This document shows positions 11,544 to 20,733 of a stretch of 37,478 bases of DNA, piece by piece (the first letter of the stretch is position 1; each line of letters opens with the position of its first letter). This DNA comes from Elusimicrobiota bacterium (GTDB taxonomy: Bacteria; Elusimicrobiota; Elusimicrobia; UBA1565; UBA9628): contig DMMY01000003.1 of the NCBI GenBank assembly GCA_003452935.1, positions 1 through 37,478 of the forward strand, given 5' to 3'. Made by a program: the position numbers and the translations under genes. The notes under the pieces are model-generated. The model was not told the DNA's origin, ran no database searches, and saw only the letters and a program-made list of their open reading frames with translations.

Positions 11544-12337
11544 TCGAAAGCGTGCCTCTCCACGCGCGCCACCCGCACGCCCAACAGGCGCCGGGCCAGC
11601 TTCAGGAAACGCCGCGGGGCGTCGGAAACAAAAAATCTCCGCTTGCCCCGGCCTGCGCCGCGGCGCAGGCCCAGGCGCAGCAGGAGCTTCTCCGTCTCGA
11701 TGGCGGTCTGTTCCGCGGAATCTATGAGCCGCACTCGGGGGCCCACCACGCGCCGAATCACGCCCTTGAGCAAGGGATAATGGGTGCACCCCAGGATCAA
11801 GGTATCGATGCCGGCGCGCTGGAGACCCGCCAGGTAGTGCCGCGCGACCAATACCGTGGCCCGATGGCCCCACCACCCGGCCTCCACCAAAGGGACAAAC
11901 AGGGGACAGGCCACGGCGCGGACCCGGACCCGGGGCAGACGCGCTCTCAGAGCCGCGGTGTAGGCGCCGGAGGCGATGGTCGCTTCGGTGCCGATGATGC
12001 CGACTTGCCCGTTGCGCGTAGCCGCGGCCGCGGCTTGCGCTCCGGGCTTGATGACGCCCAAAACCGGCATTTTCAAACGCCGCGCCACCTCGTCGAGCGC
12101 GAGAGCCGATGAGGTGTTGCAGGCCACGACCAGGGCCTTGATGCGCAACGAAGCCAAAAACCCCGCCACTTCCAGGGAGTAGCGCGTCACCGTCTCTTTG
12201 GACTTGGAGCCGTATGGCACGTGGGCGGTGTCGCCAAAATAGATCAGGTCTTCCTCGGGCATGCGGCGGCTGAGCGCCTTGAACACGGTGAGTCCGCCGA
12301 TGCCGGAATCGAACACGCCGATGGGACGCTTTCTCAT
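11540..12337 (-). CDS. murI: Glutamate racemase
   Basis: The 265-residue enzyme begins RPIGVFDSGIGGLTVFKAL, with the acidic FDSG motif. It carries both catalytic cysteines, Cys73 in VVACNTSSA and Cys184 in ILGCTHYPLL. It converts L-glutamate to D-glutamate for the peptidoglycan stem peptide. The ATG at 12337 overlaps the amidase stop by 4 bases; an in-frame upstream start at 12373 would extend into the amidase. The position after amidase, RNase and shape genes fits a wall-synthesis cluster. Confidence 0.93.
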   Translation of the reverse strand: MRKRPIGVFDSGIGGLTVFKALSRRMPEEDLIYFGDTAHVPYGSKSKETVTRYSLEVAGFLASLRIKALVVACNTSSALALDEVARRLKMPVLGVIKPGAQAAAAATRNGQVGIIGTEATIASGAYTAALRARLPRVRVRAVACPLFVPLVEAGWWGHRATVLVARHYLAGLQRAGIDTLILGCTHYPLLKGVIRRVVGPRVRLIDSAEQTAIETEKLLLRLGLRRGAGRGKRRFFVSDAPRRFLKLARRLLGVRVARVERHAFE

Positions 12338-13899
12338 CGCCGACTCCGCGGAGGCGCGCCCTCTTGCAGCCACCCCTGGCTCTTGGCATGATCTATCAAT
12401 CCGGCGTAGAGGCCGTCTATGATGCGCCGGCGGTAGCGGCTCGACTCGAGCTTGGCCTCATCGCGGCGATTGCTCAAAAACGCCATCTCCACGAGGACCG
12501 CGGGGGCGTCGGTCCCGCGCAGGACATAGAACGCGGCCTGCTTGACGCCGCGGTTGCCAAAGTCCACGCGCTTGTGCAGAGCCCGCGCCACCCGGGCCGC
12601 CAATTCCGAAGCGGCATTTATATTCTCGGTCTTGGTCATGGCGCGCAACAGCAGGGCGGCCTCGGCGTCGGAGGCCGACTTGCCTTCCAGCTCCAACGAT
12701 GAGTTCTCGAATTGCGCCAAGCGCTCGGCCTCGGGATCCGAGGCCCTCTCGGAAAGAAAATAGACCTCGAATCCGTTCTCCTTCCGGTTTCGGGCGGCGT
12801 TGCAGTGCAGAGAGACAAAAAGATCGGCTTGGGCTTCATTGGCCAGACGCGATCGGTCGGCCAGAGGGATAAAGGTGTCGTCGCCGCGGGTCAGCAGGAC
12901 TTCGAATATATCGTCCTCCTTCAAGCGCTCGGCCAGTTCCTTGGCCGCGGCCAGGTTGATGTCTTTTTCGACCGTTCCCCTGCGGCCATTGGCCCCGCTA
13001 TCCCGGCCGCCATGGCCCGGGTCTATGACTATGAGCCGCTTTCTGGACGCGCCTGCCGGCAGGCCCGCGGGCGCCGCGGCGACGCTGGATACCCCGACCT
13101 CCGCCGCGACGGCGGCGGCGGATATCGGCGCCGAGGGCTCGGCGGGGCCGGCGGGCGGCAAGTCCGAAACGGCGACATCCACGGCCAGGCGGCGCGGATC
13201 CGAGAGCTCCCGCACGCGCCACTTCAGACCCGGCTTGGCCAGGCGCACGGTCAAGCGCGCCAACTTGGCGTCCTGGCGCAGAACGTAATCCTCCACCAAG
13301 CCGTCGCCGACGCTGGATTGCTCCGGCGTCTCAATGACTCCGAAAGGGATCGTCACTTCCACGCCGCGCAGACCGCGGGCCGCGGCGCCGTAACTCAAGG
13401 GCCTCTTGAGTTCCAGCACGACCCGGGTATGGTCTTGGTAGGAAAACCAGCGGACCGGGCCGACGTTGCTGTGGCGTTCGATGGTCAACAGGCGCGTGCG
13501 CTCGTTGAACTGGCTCTCCATTCCGCAGAGGGCGGAAAACTCCGGACCCAGGAAGAACGAAAGCGGAACATAGGCCTGAGCGGCGCGCAGCATCACCGGA
13601 GCCTCGAGTCTGGCCGTTTTCTCGTCAACCAAAACCTGCTCGGATCCGGCCACGAATTGCAGCCTCCTGGACCGGAAAGTCATCTGGACGCGTCCCGAGA
13701 TGGGATACCAGTAGACTTGTCCGCCGTAGAGCTCGCCAGCCTGCTTGGCGTTGATGAAGGTCCGGCCTCCGGCCCGGTACGCGGTCACGGGCTCATGATA
13801 GCGGCCCGCGACCACGACCTGAAGCTCCTCGCCGGGCGCCGCCATGACGGCGCCTAGAAGCACGGCCAGAGTCCAAGACAGAAGGCGAAAGATTTTCAT
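12334..13899 (-). CDS. N-acetylmuramoyl-L-alanine amidase (AmiC-like, exported)
   Basis: The 521-residue product has a signal peptide (FRLLSWTLAVLLGAVMAAP). Residues about 25-140 resemble a copper-amine-oxidase-N-like wall or substrate domain, and about 145-245 an AMIN-like beta domain. An Ala/Pro linker (about 248-285) leads to an Amidase_3 catalytic domain: IDPGHGGRDSGA (zinc His296), TVEKDINLA (Glu311), a later zinc His in SLHCNA, and the catalytic Glu in VLVEMAFLSN. It cleaves the bond between MurNAc and L-Ala in the periplasm, usually for cell separation. The ATG at 13899 overlaps the stop of the RNase gene (ATGA). Confidence 0.9.
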   Translation of the reverse strand: MKIFRLLSWTLAVLLGAVMAAPGEELQVVVAGRYHEPVTAYRAGGRTFINAKQAGELYGGQVYWYPISGRVQMTFRSRRLQFVAGSEQVLVDEKTARLEAPVMLRAAQAYVPLSFFLGPEFSALCGMESQFNERTRLLTIERHSNVGPVRWFSYQDHTRVVLELKRPLSYGAAARGLRGVEVTIPFGVIETPEQSSVGDGLVEDYVLRQDAKLARLTVRLAKPGLKWRVRELSDPRRLAVDVAVSDLPPAGPAEPSAPISAAAVAAEVGVSSVAAAPAGLPAGASRKRLIVIDPGHGGRDSGANGRRGTVEKDINLAAAKELAERLKEDDIFEVLLTRGDDTFIPLADRSRLANEAQADLFVSLHCNAARNRKENGFEVYFLSERASDPEAERLAQFENSSLELEGKSASDAEAALLLRAMTKTENINAASELAARVARALHKRVDFGNRGVKQAAFYVLRGTDAPAVLVEMAFLSNRRDEAKLESSRYRRRIIDGLYAGLIDHAKSQGWLQEGAPPRSRR

Positions 13900-16064
13900 T
13901 CCAGGACGATGCGGTAATCTTCCCAAGGCAGACTCGGGTCGCTTTGTATCTTGACCGAACGCTGGATGTTCTTCTCGATGGCGGGTTGCTGGCCGCGGAA
14001 CTGTTCGGCGAGCGCCGGATGCAGCAATAGCCGCACCTGCCCGCCGGGCCGGCCCCCGGTCATCTGCGCGATCTCGCGCTGGATGCGGATGCGCAAGGTT
14101 TCGCTGGATAGCACCCGGCCGCAACCCTTGCACTGGGGGCACTCCTCCGTAATGAGGCTGACCGTGGACTCCCGTTTGCGTTCCCGGGTCAGCTCGACTA
14201 GGCCCAGGCGCGTTATGGGCAGGATGCGAATCTTGGCGCGGTCGCCCTTGCAGGCATGGGCGAAAGCCTCCATGACCTTCTGGCGATTCGAGGCCTTGCG
14301 CATGTCGATGAAATCCACGACGATGATGCCGCCGATATTGCGCAAGCGCAGTTGGTGCGCGATCTCCAAGGCCGCCTCGATATTGGTCTGGGTGACGGTC
14401 TCCTCCTGCGACTTGGAGCCGGTGAAGCGGCCCGTGTTGACGTCGATAGCGCAGAGAGACTCTGCCTCCTGGATGATGATGGAGCCGCCGTTGGCCAGCG
14501 TGACCTTGGTCCGGCGCATGCTCTCGATATCCCCCTCGAGGTTGAAGGCCTTGAATATCTGGGTCTTGGCGTCGTAAAGGCGCACCCGGTCCTTGAGTTC
14601 CGGCGAGATGGCCTCGACGAATTCCACGACGTTCTTATGCTGCTCCCGGTTGTCGAGCAGATAGACATAGACCTTGTCGGAAAGCAGGTCGCGCGCCACC
14701 TGCAGGGCGATATCGAGGTCCTTGTGCAGCAAGGCCGGCGGCGGCTCGGTCTCGAATTTCTTATAGATCTGGTTCCAGGTCTGCAGCAGGTACTTGACCT
14801 CCCGCTCCAGCTCCGCCTCGGAGGCTCCCTCGGCCTCGGTGCGCACCACGACCCCCTTGCCGCCAAGCTGCTCGGCCACCAACCGGTCCACGATGCCGGA
14901 AAGCCGCGCCCGTTCCGCGGCATCCCCGATGTGCTTGGATATGCCGACGTAGCTCTGAAACGGGGTAAATACCAGAAACCGGCCCGGCAAAGAGACGTCC
15001 ATGGTCACCTTCATGCCCTTGGTGCCAATGGCCTCCTTCGCCACCTGGATCATGATATGTTGGCCTTTCCTCAGGGTCGCGTCGATAGCCGCGCCTTTCT
15101 CGCCCAGAACGTCGGAAATGTAAAGATAGGCGTTCTTTTCAAAGCCGATATTGACGAACGCCGAGGAAATCCCGGGCAGGACGTTCTCCACCACGCCCTT
15201 GTAAATGTTGCCCACGATATTCTGGCTGTTCTTGCGCTCCCAGAGCAGTTCCGCCAAGTGCCCGTTTTCCAGGATGGCTATGCGCGTTTCCTCGAAATTT
15301 GTATTGGCCAGTATCTCGCGCTTGACATCTCTCGCCGGGCCCCGGTGGTCGCTGCGGTATTCGCGCTCCTGGTGTCCGCCGCGTTCCAAACGCCCGCGAT
15401 GCCCTTCCGCGGCCCGACGGCCTCCATCATGACGGTCGCGTTCCTGGCGATGCTCCGCGCGCGCCGGTTCCCCGCCGCGGCCTCTGCCCCCGCGACGCCG
15501 ATGCCGGCCCTCGCGTCGCGGCTGCGGCGCGGGAGGAGCGCTGGGGATAGGTCCTCGCTCCTCGACGGGTCCGACGGGCTCGACGGGCGGGGCCTCTTCT
15601 TCGTCCGCCACGGCCTCCAAAGGCCCCGCGTCGGCATCGTCCGAAACCGCTTCCATGGACGCGTCATCTTCATCGGCGCCAAGAGCTTCGGACGGCTGCG
15701 CATAATCCGGCTCCGGCTCATGGGCGATCACCGCGTCCGGCCGGGGATACTGTTCGCGCATCTGGCTGTTAGAATCCTCCACCACGGGGCTGGGGTCCTC
15801 GGAAGGCCCGCTCCTCGTCCCGGAAGGGGCGTCGGCCATGGAACCGGCGTCCCGGGGCGCAGGCGTCATCGCGGGAGCGGCGATCTTCGACGCCTCCTGT
15901 CTGGCGCCGCTATCCGCTCCAGCGGCAGAAGCCGCGGGGGGCTGAGCCGTTGGGCCGGATTCTGACGGCGTCGTCGGCAACGACTCGGGCGCGGGCTGCG
16001 CCTGAGGGGCCGAGGCGTCCGCGGCGGGTTTATTGCTCGTCACTTCATTCTCGTTATTCGTCAT
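13896..16064 (-). CDS. rng: Ribonuclease E/G with a long disordered N-terminal extension
   Basis: The 722-residue protein has a catalytic core from about residue 249: an S1 RNA-binding domain (NIYKGVVENVLPGISSAFV, YISDVLG), a 5'-sensor region, the Mg2+-binding Asp residues in CAIDVNTGRFTG and GGIIVVDFIDM, and the zinc-link CPQCKGCGR. It processes rRNA and mRNA. The first 245 residues are low complexity: Ala/Pro/Ser-rich, then acidic (about 115-170), then Arg/Gly/Glu-rich (about 183-245). E. coli RNase E has its disordered scaffold at the C-terminus; here the protein ends soon after the core. It lies 24 bases after rodA and couples to the amidase. rne would be an equally fair name. Confidence 0.92.
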   Translation of the reverse strand: MTNNENEVTSNKPAADASAPQAQPAPESLPTTPSESGPTAQPPAASAAGADSGARQEASKIAAPAMTPAPRDAGSMADAPSGTRSGPSEDPSPVVEDSNSQMREQYPRPDAVIAHEPEPDYAQPSEALGADEDDASMEAVSDDADAGPLEAVADEEEAPPVEPVGPVEERGPIPSAPPAPQPRREGRHRRRGGRGRGGEPARAEHRQERDRHDGGRRAAEGHRGRLERGGHQEREYRSDHRGPARDVKREILANTNFEETRIAILENGHLAELLWERKNSQNIVGNIYKGVVENVLPGISSAFVNIGFEKNAYLYISDVLGEKGAAIDATLRKGQHIMIQVAKEAIGTKGMKVTMDVSLPGRFLVFTPFQSYVGISKHIGDAAERARLSGIVDRLVAEQLGGKGVVVRTEAEGASEAELEREVKYLLQTWNQIYKKFETEPPPALLHKDLDIALQVARDLLSDKVYVYLLDNREQHKNVVEFVEAISPELKDRVRLYDAKTQIFKAFNLEGDIESMRRTKVTLANGGSIIIQEAESLCAIDVNTGRFTGSKSQEETVTQTNIEAALEIAHQLRLRNIGGIIVVDFIDMRKASNRQKVMEAFAHACKGDRAKIRILPITRLGLVELTRERKRESTVSLITEECPQCKGCGRVLSSETLRIRIQREIAQMTGGRPGGQVRLLLHPALAEQFRGQQPAIEKNIQRSVKIQSDPSLPWEDYRIVLE

Positions 16065-16088
16065 GAAATTTCCTCGCTTGGAAAATGG

Positions 16089-17429
16089 TCACAACAGGGA
16101 ATACCTGCGGGCGTAAATATTGGCGACGATACCCATGGCCCATAAGGTTATCACCAGGCTCGAACCGCCATACGAAACCAGGGGCAGGGGAATGCCCGCG
16201 ACCGGCATCAGTCCCAAGCACATGCCCACGTTCACGATCAGACTAAAGGACAGCATCGACGCCATTCCGCTGCAGACCAGAAACCCGTAGCGATCCCGAG
16301 CCGAACGCGCCGCTACCACGATGCGCCAGATGACGAGCAGATACAATCCCAGGATGGCGACGGTTCCCAAAAAGCCCATCTCCTCTCCCACCACGGCATA
16401 GATGAAGTCCGTGTGGCGCTCGGGCAGGAAGCCCAGTTGGGATTGCGTCCCGGAGAACAGCCCCTTGCCCCAGAGCCCGCCCGAGCCGATCGCTATCTGA
16501 GACTGATGGACATTGTAGGACGCGCCCTGTATATCGGACTGCGGCGCCACGAAGGCGACGAGACGGTTGCGCTGGTAGCCCTTGATCTGCCGGTTCACCA
16601 GATTCCCGGTGACCAGACCGGCCGCCACGACGAGGGTGACCGCCACGAAAAACACGGGCTTGACCTGCCAGCGCATCCACGCCGAGAAACGCCAAGCCAG
16701 AAAGCCCAGGGCCGCTATGAGCAGAAGGGCCAACGCGGTGCTCCCTCCCATGCGCGCAACCTGGAGGATGAGAACGGGCAGGCTGTTGTGCGGGGCCATG
16801 GGGTAGCGCACCTGCAAGAATGTGTAAAGCACGGGCACGCTCATGCTCACCACGGCATAGCCAAAGGCCAAAAACAGATGCCCCAGATCGACGCCCGCGC
16901 AGAAAAGCATGCCGATGACCACCGGAAAAAAGGATATCGTCGAGGAAAAATCCGGCTCCCGCAGGATCAGCGCGATAACCGGCGCCGCGACGGCCAAGGT
17001 ATAGAAAACCGTATTGAATTCCCCGATGCGCCGGCTGCGGCGGTCAAGAAAATTAGCCAGAACCAGGATCAAGCCGATGCGGGCCAACTCCGAGGGCTGG
17101 AAGGAAAAGAAGCCCGCGTGGAACCAGGATCTCTGTCCGCGGCTGACGGTTCCCACGAAGAGGACGGCCACCAGCAACGCCAAGATCACAACATATATGA
17201 ATTTGGCCTGGTCTTGAAAGATTTGATAGTTGAAGCCCAAGCCAAAAAGGAACACCAAAGCCCCGACCGCCATGGCCAGGAAATGCCGTTGCAGAACCTG
17301 TCCGTAATGCAGCAAGGGACTCGCGGCCGAGAGTATGGCCACACTGCCCAGGCACACCAAGCCCGCCACCGCGAACACAAAGGCCCAGTCCACCCGGCTC
17401 TTCACCCCGGATTCGGCTCGAAACGGCAT
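16089..17429 (-). CDS. rodA: RodA, SEDS-family peptidoglycan glycosyltransferase
   Basis: The 446-residue protein has about ten transmembrane segments and the SEDS signatures SFQPSELARIGLILVLA, QSQLGFLPERHTDFIYAVV followed by GEEMGF, and PVAGIPLPLVSYGGSS. The Asp of the ERHTDF motif region is the catalytic residue in this family. RodA polymerises lipid II during cell elongation and works as a pair with PBP2, encoded directly upstream. Its ATG shares one base with the mrdA stop (TGATG). The length is above the usual 370-400 residues because of extra sequence in the central part (about residues 185-260). Confidence 0.93.
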   Translation of the reverse strand: MPFRAESGVKSRVDWAFVFAVAGLVCLGSVAILSAASPLLHYGQVLQRHFLAMAVGALVFLFGLGFNYQIFQDQAKFIYVVILALLVAVLFVGTVSRGQRSWFHAGFFSFQPSELARIGLILVLANFLDRRSRRIGEFNTVFYTLAVAAPVIALILREPDFSSTISFFPVVIGMLFCAGVDLGHLFLAFGYAVVSMSVPVLYTFLQVRYPMAPHNSLPVLILQVARMGGSTALALLLIAALGFLAWRFSAWMRWQVKPVFFVAVTLVVAAGLVTGNLVNRQIKGYQRNRLVAFVAPQSDIQGASYNVHQSQIAIGSGGLWGKGLFSGTQSQLGFLPERHTDFIYAVVGEEMGFLGTVAILGLYLLVIWRIVVAARSARDRYGFLVCSGMASMLSFSLIVNVGMCLGLMPVAGIPLPLVSYGGSSLVITLWAMGIVANIYARRYSLL

Positions 17430-19273
17430 CAGAGCGTCCTCAGCGGCGCGGGCAGAACGGGCAGGGTCCGGGGCATAAGACCGGCCGGCGTCGCGGAGGC
17501 TGGCGCCGGCTTCTTCTCCTCTATCCCATAGGCCGCCATCATGACGGCGCGGGCGATGGGCCCCGCGGCCGAGGATCCGTGTCCCCCGTTCTCAACGAGC
17601 ACGGCCACCGCGACGACGGGAATCTCCCCGGGACGAGAGGCGTATGAAATGAACCAGGCATGGTCGGGTCCCGCCGGGTTCTGCGCCGTCCCGGTCTTTC
17701 CGGCGACATCCAAACCGGAAATCCGCGCGGCCACGCCCGTGCCGGAGGACACGACGAGGCGCATGCCTTCCTGCAAATCCTTCCAAACCTCGTCTTTGAG
17801 TTCCACCTGCCCCAATTTCTCGGGTTTTTGCCTGTACTCGGGCCGCCCCTCGCTGTAGGCTATCCGCTCGATATAATGGGGTCTCCATATCGTCCCGCGA
17901 TTGGCCACGGCCGCGGCCACGACCGCCATCTGAATAGGGGTCACCAGCATCTCGCCCTGCCCGATGGAGAGGTTGATGGTATCCCCATCATACCAGGCGC
18001 GACCGGCCTTGGACCGGCCGGTCGGGCCAAAAAGGTTGCCCTTCCTTTCCCCCCTGAGCGCCACCTTGGTCTCGGAGCCAAGGCCGAACATTCTCGCGTA
18101 TTTCTCTATAAGATGACCCCCGGTCTTGAGGCCCATGCGGTAAAAATAGACGTCGCAGGAATGAGTCAGGCCCGCGAACCAGGACACGCGCTTATGGCCT
18201 TTGTGCTCCCAACAAAGAAAAATATCCTTGCCGTATTCCAGATAGCCCGGACAATAGACGCTGTCTGGCACGGCGAAGCGGCCCTCGTTAAGGCCCGCGG
18301 CGCTCACGATGACCTTGAAAGTCGAACCCGGAGCATAGGTTCCGGAAATGGCCCGGTTGAACTCGTCGATACCCGCGATAGTCTGCCTGACGACCTCCGG
18401 GTCGGAGGATAAAAAAGCGTTGGGATCGAAATCAGGCGCCGAGGCCAAGGCGAGCAAGGCGCCGTTGCGCGGGTCCAGCGCCACGACCGCCCCCTTCTTC
18501 GTAGCCGAGTTGCGCAGCCCCTCGTCAGCCGCCTTCTGCACCGCGGCGTCGACAGTCAGGTGGATGTTGCTGCCCGCGGACCAGGGAATGCGCTCCAGGA
18601 TGCGGCGCAGACGGCCTTGGGCGTCGACCTCCATGCGCAATCCCCCGTCACGGCCGCGCAACTCCCGCTCAAAAGCCGCCTCCAGGCCTATCTTGCCGAT
18701 GCGCGAATCCACCCGGTAGCCGCTGCTCTTGAGGGTCCGCCAGCTTCTGGGGTCCATCTTGCCCATGTAGCCTAGAAGGTGGCTGGCGAAGAGGCCGAAG
18801 GGATAGTAGCGCCGCGCCTCCACGACCAGATCCACGCCCGGATAAATAGTCTTGAGTTCGGAAAGCCGAAACATGGTCTCCGGGGGCAAGTTCTCGGCCA
18901 AGCGCAAGGCGCTTTCCTCACGGACCGCCTGCTGCAATGTCTCCAGCAAATCATCCGGGTCCTGCTTGAGCTCTTGAGCCAGCTGCCGGGCGAGCAAGCC
19001 CAGTTCCTGGTTAGGGCCCTTGGTGGGCAGGTAGATCAGGGAAAAAGCGGGTTGATTGCTGGCCATGGGCAGGCCCTTGCGGTCAAAAATCCGCCCGCGC
19101 GGCGCGTTCTGATGGATGATTTTCGTGCGATTTCCCTCTGCCAGTTGACGGTACTCGACGCGCTCAAGAATCTGCAGCTGTATAAGCCGGACTCCCAAGC
19201 CCCCGCCCGCCAGATACACCAAAATCCAGAGGATATTGAGCCTTTCGATGAGCGAACCGCCCCCGTGGATCAC
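17429..19273 (-). CDS. mrdA: Penicillin-binding protein 2 (elongasome transpeptidase)
   Basis: The 614-residue protein has one N-terminal membrane anchor (about residues 11-30) and a dimerisation/pedestal region (NAPRGRIFDRKG at 56-67). Its transpeptidase domain has SXXK at Ser317 (SGTYAPGSTFK), SCD at 371-373 (PBP2 proteins usually have SxD or SxN here), and KTG at 525-527 (AGKTGTAQN). It cross-links peptidoglycan during elongation with RodA. The start is GTG at 19273, overlapping the mreD stop (GTGA). The C-terminus has a short Pro/Ala-rich tail. Confidence 0.93.
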   Translation of the reverse strand: MIHGGGSLIERLNILWILVYLAGGGLGVRLIQLQILERVEYRQLAEGNRTKIIHQNAPRGRIFDRKGLPMASNQPAFSLIYLPTKGPNQELGLLARQLAQELKQDPDDLLETLQQAVREESALRLAENLPPETMFRLSELKTIYPGVDLVVEARRYYPFGLFASHLLGYMGKMDPRSWRTLKSSGYRVDSRIGKIGLEAAFERELRGRDGGLRMEVDAQGRLRRILERIPWSAGSNIHLTVDAAVQKAADEGLRNSATKKGAVVALDPRNGALLALASAPDFDPNAFLSSDPEVVRQTIAGIDEFNRAISGTYAPGSTFKVIVSAAGLNEGRFAVPDSVYCPGYLEYGKDIFLCWEHKGHKRVSWFAGLTHSCDVYFYRMGLKTGGHLIEKYARMFGLGSETKVALRGERKGNLFGPTGRSKAGRAWYDGDTINLSIGQGEMLVTPIQMAVVAAAVANRGTIWRPHYIERIAYSEGRPEYRQKPEKLGQVELKDEVWKDLQEGMRLVVSSGTGVAARISGLDVAGKTGTAQNPAGPDHAWFISYASRPGEIPVVAVAVLVENGGHGSSAAGPIARAVMMAAYGIEEKKPAPASATPAGLMPRTLPVLPAPLRTL

Positions 19274-19743
19274 GGCCGCGACCTCACCCAGTCGCTGAGC
19301 ACGACCGCCACGGGGACCAGAAGGCAGTTGTAAAACGGGTCAAAAACAAAGACGCCCCAGCCGGCCCAGAGGAATTCCTTGGCGAAAACCATGCCGACAA
19401 GGCCGTACGATAAAAAGTAGGCCCAGGTCATGATAAAAGTGACCGCGCATTGAGACACGATATCTCCGACATCGATCTGCCGGCGAAGAGTGCCGGTGGC
19501 GTATCCGACCAGCATGAGGACGAAAGCATTCCCGCCGAAAAGCACGGGGCGCAGCACGTCAAGAAACAGCCCCCACGCAAAGCCATAGCACATGGCCGCG
19601 GTGGACCCCCGGCGCGCGGCGATGGCCACCGTCAAGACCAGCAGGAGCTGGGGGCTGAGCCCCCAGAAGACCAGCCGCGTAGACCACCACCACTGCAGAA
19701 AAACAGCGGCCCAAAACAGCAGCAAGCCCCGAAGGATATTCAT
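19270..19743 (-). CDS. mreD: Rod-shape protein MreD
   Basis: The 157-residue protein is hydrophobic, with about five transmembrane segments (LLLFWAAVFLQWWW, QLLLVLTVAIAA, AMCYGFAWGLFLDVL, a middle helix and FYNCLLVPVAVVLSDWV). GLFLDVL...GGNAFVLMLVGYATG matches the MreD family. MreD links MreC to the elongation machinery in the inner membrane. It lies between mreC and mrdA with 4-base overlaps on both sides. Confidence 0.88.
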   Translation of the reverse strand: MNILRGLLLFWAAVFLQWWWSTRLVFWGLSPQLLLVLTVAIAARRGSTAAMCYGFAWGLFLDVLRPVLFGGNAFVLMLVGYATGTLRRQIDVGDIVSQCAVTFIMTWAYFLSYGLVGMVFAKEFLWAGWGVFVFDPFYNCLLVPVAVVLSDWVRSRP

Positions 19744-20609
19744 GGCCGCGGCTCCGCCGCCGGCGCACTCGCCTCGCGTTCTCGCGCCGCGCCCTCGGGA
19801 CGCAAAATCATGACGTGGACCAATGTGCCCGGATCCAGGGCCGGCTCGACCTCCACTGATTGAAAAGTGAGAAACGGATCGCGAGGATTGACGGCCACCA
19901 CCCGACCGATGAGGATTTCTCCCGGAAACGTGGCGCTCGTAGGCGAGGTGTAGACCAGGTCATTCTGGCTCAGCACCGCCTCGGAATGAATATAGTTCAT
20001 GCGCAATCGCGGGCCGCCCTGCCCCTGAACGAGACCAGCCACCCCGGCCGTGGAAAGATAAGCCGCCACCGAGGAGAGCTCGTCGGTCACGAGCAAAACG
20101 ATAGCCGAGGTCTTGCGCACGTCGGTGACGCGGCCGATCACCGCTAAAGATCCGTCCTTCTCGCCGAAAACCGGGGCATTGAGCGTCACGCCTTGCTCAG
20201 AGCCGGCGTTGACCATGACGCTGTTGTACCAATGCGCGGGATCGCGTTCCATGACATCGGCCCAGATAGGAACTCTTCCCTCAGGACCCTTGACGCCCAG
20301 AGCCAGCGCCAGGCGCAAATTCTCCGCGCGCAGGCCCTCCAGTTCCGCCTTGAGCCAAAGCGCGTTGCGCGTTTCGGCCTGCAGACGAATATTGTCCATA
20401 TCCGCGCGCAGCAGGCGCGCCACTCCGGGCGGCGCGTCGGCCAGGCGCTGCACCCCCTGGGACCCGTAGTAGGCCACGGGATTGAAGACGTAGACGGCGC
20501 AGGCCTTAAACGCCCGCACCGGCGCCGAGAGCGGCAGCGACAGCAGGATCAGCGCTAAAGCCGAGAACGCCGCCAGAACGTAGTTAGAAATTCGTGTTTC
20601 GCGATGCAT
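19740..20609 (-). CDS. mreC: Rod-shape-determining protein MreC
   Basis: The 289-residue protein has an N-terminal membrane anchor (ISNYVLAAFSALALILLSLP) and then a coiled-coil (about residues 65-110, with LKAELEGLRAENLRLALAL). The periplasmic beta-barrel core follows: VMERDPAHWYNSVMVNAGSE, GVTLNAPVFGEKDGSLAVIG, RV..V....A.VLLVTD and PGEILIGRVVAV. MreC is the periplasmic scaffold that activates PBP2. Its stop overlaps mreD. It is separated from mreB by a 124-base gap full of hairpins. Confidence 0.92.
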   Translation of the reverse strand: MHRETRISNYVLAAFSALALILLSLPLSAPVRAFKACAVYVFNPVAYYGSQGVQRLADAPPGVARLLRADMDNIRLQAETRNALWLKAELEGLRAENLRLALALGVKGPEGRVPIWADVMERDPAHWYNSVMVNAGSEQGVTLNAPVFGEKDGSLAVIGRVTDVRKTSAIVLLVTDELSSVAAYLSTAGVAGLVQGQGGPRLRMNYIHSEAVLSQNDLVYTSPTSATFPGEILIGRVVAVNPRDPFLTFQSVEVEPALDPGTLVHVMILRPEGAAREREASAPAAEPRP

Positions 20610-20733
20610 GAGTCAACGCGGTAAGGCGCAGCCTTGCTGCGCGCGATCGTTGCCGTTACGCGACGGCGGATTCATCATTCCTTAGCGGCTAGGCGCAAAG
20701 CGCCAAAGACGGCCGCTGGCCGTCGCGGGCGAG
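20610..20733 (-). repeat. Hairpin-rich spacer between mreB and mreC
   Basis: Three perfect short hairpins lie in this 124-base gap: GCGCAGC-CTT-GCTGCGC (20626-20642), GGCGC-AAA-GCGCC (20692-20704) and GACGGCC-GCT-GGCCGTC (20708-20724). A 9-base inverted repeat, CGCGACGGC (20659-20667) with GCCGTCGCG (20719-20727), could form a larger stem that competes with the third hairpin. On the transcript the hairpin nearest mreB is followed by only three U residues, so a full intrinsic terminator is not supported. Attenuation, RNA processing by the nearby RNase E/G, or mRNA stabilisation are possible. Confidence 0.55.

Noticed and set aside
10983..12389. A single 468-codon minus-strand frame joining the unknown gene to the murI region
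   Set aside because: Its upstream two thirds are an alternative frame of murI, which has both catalytic cysteines in its own frame; the real gene starts at the ATG at 11543.
20692..20724. Intrinsic terminator after mreB
   Set aside because: The hairpins are good but only three U residues follow the one nearest mreB, and the downstream mreCD genes belong to the same functional unit.
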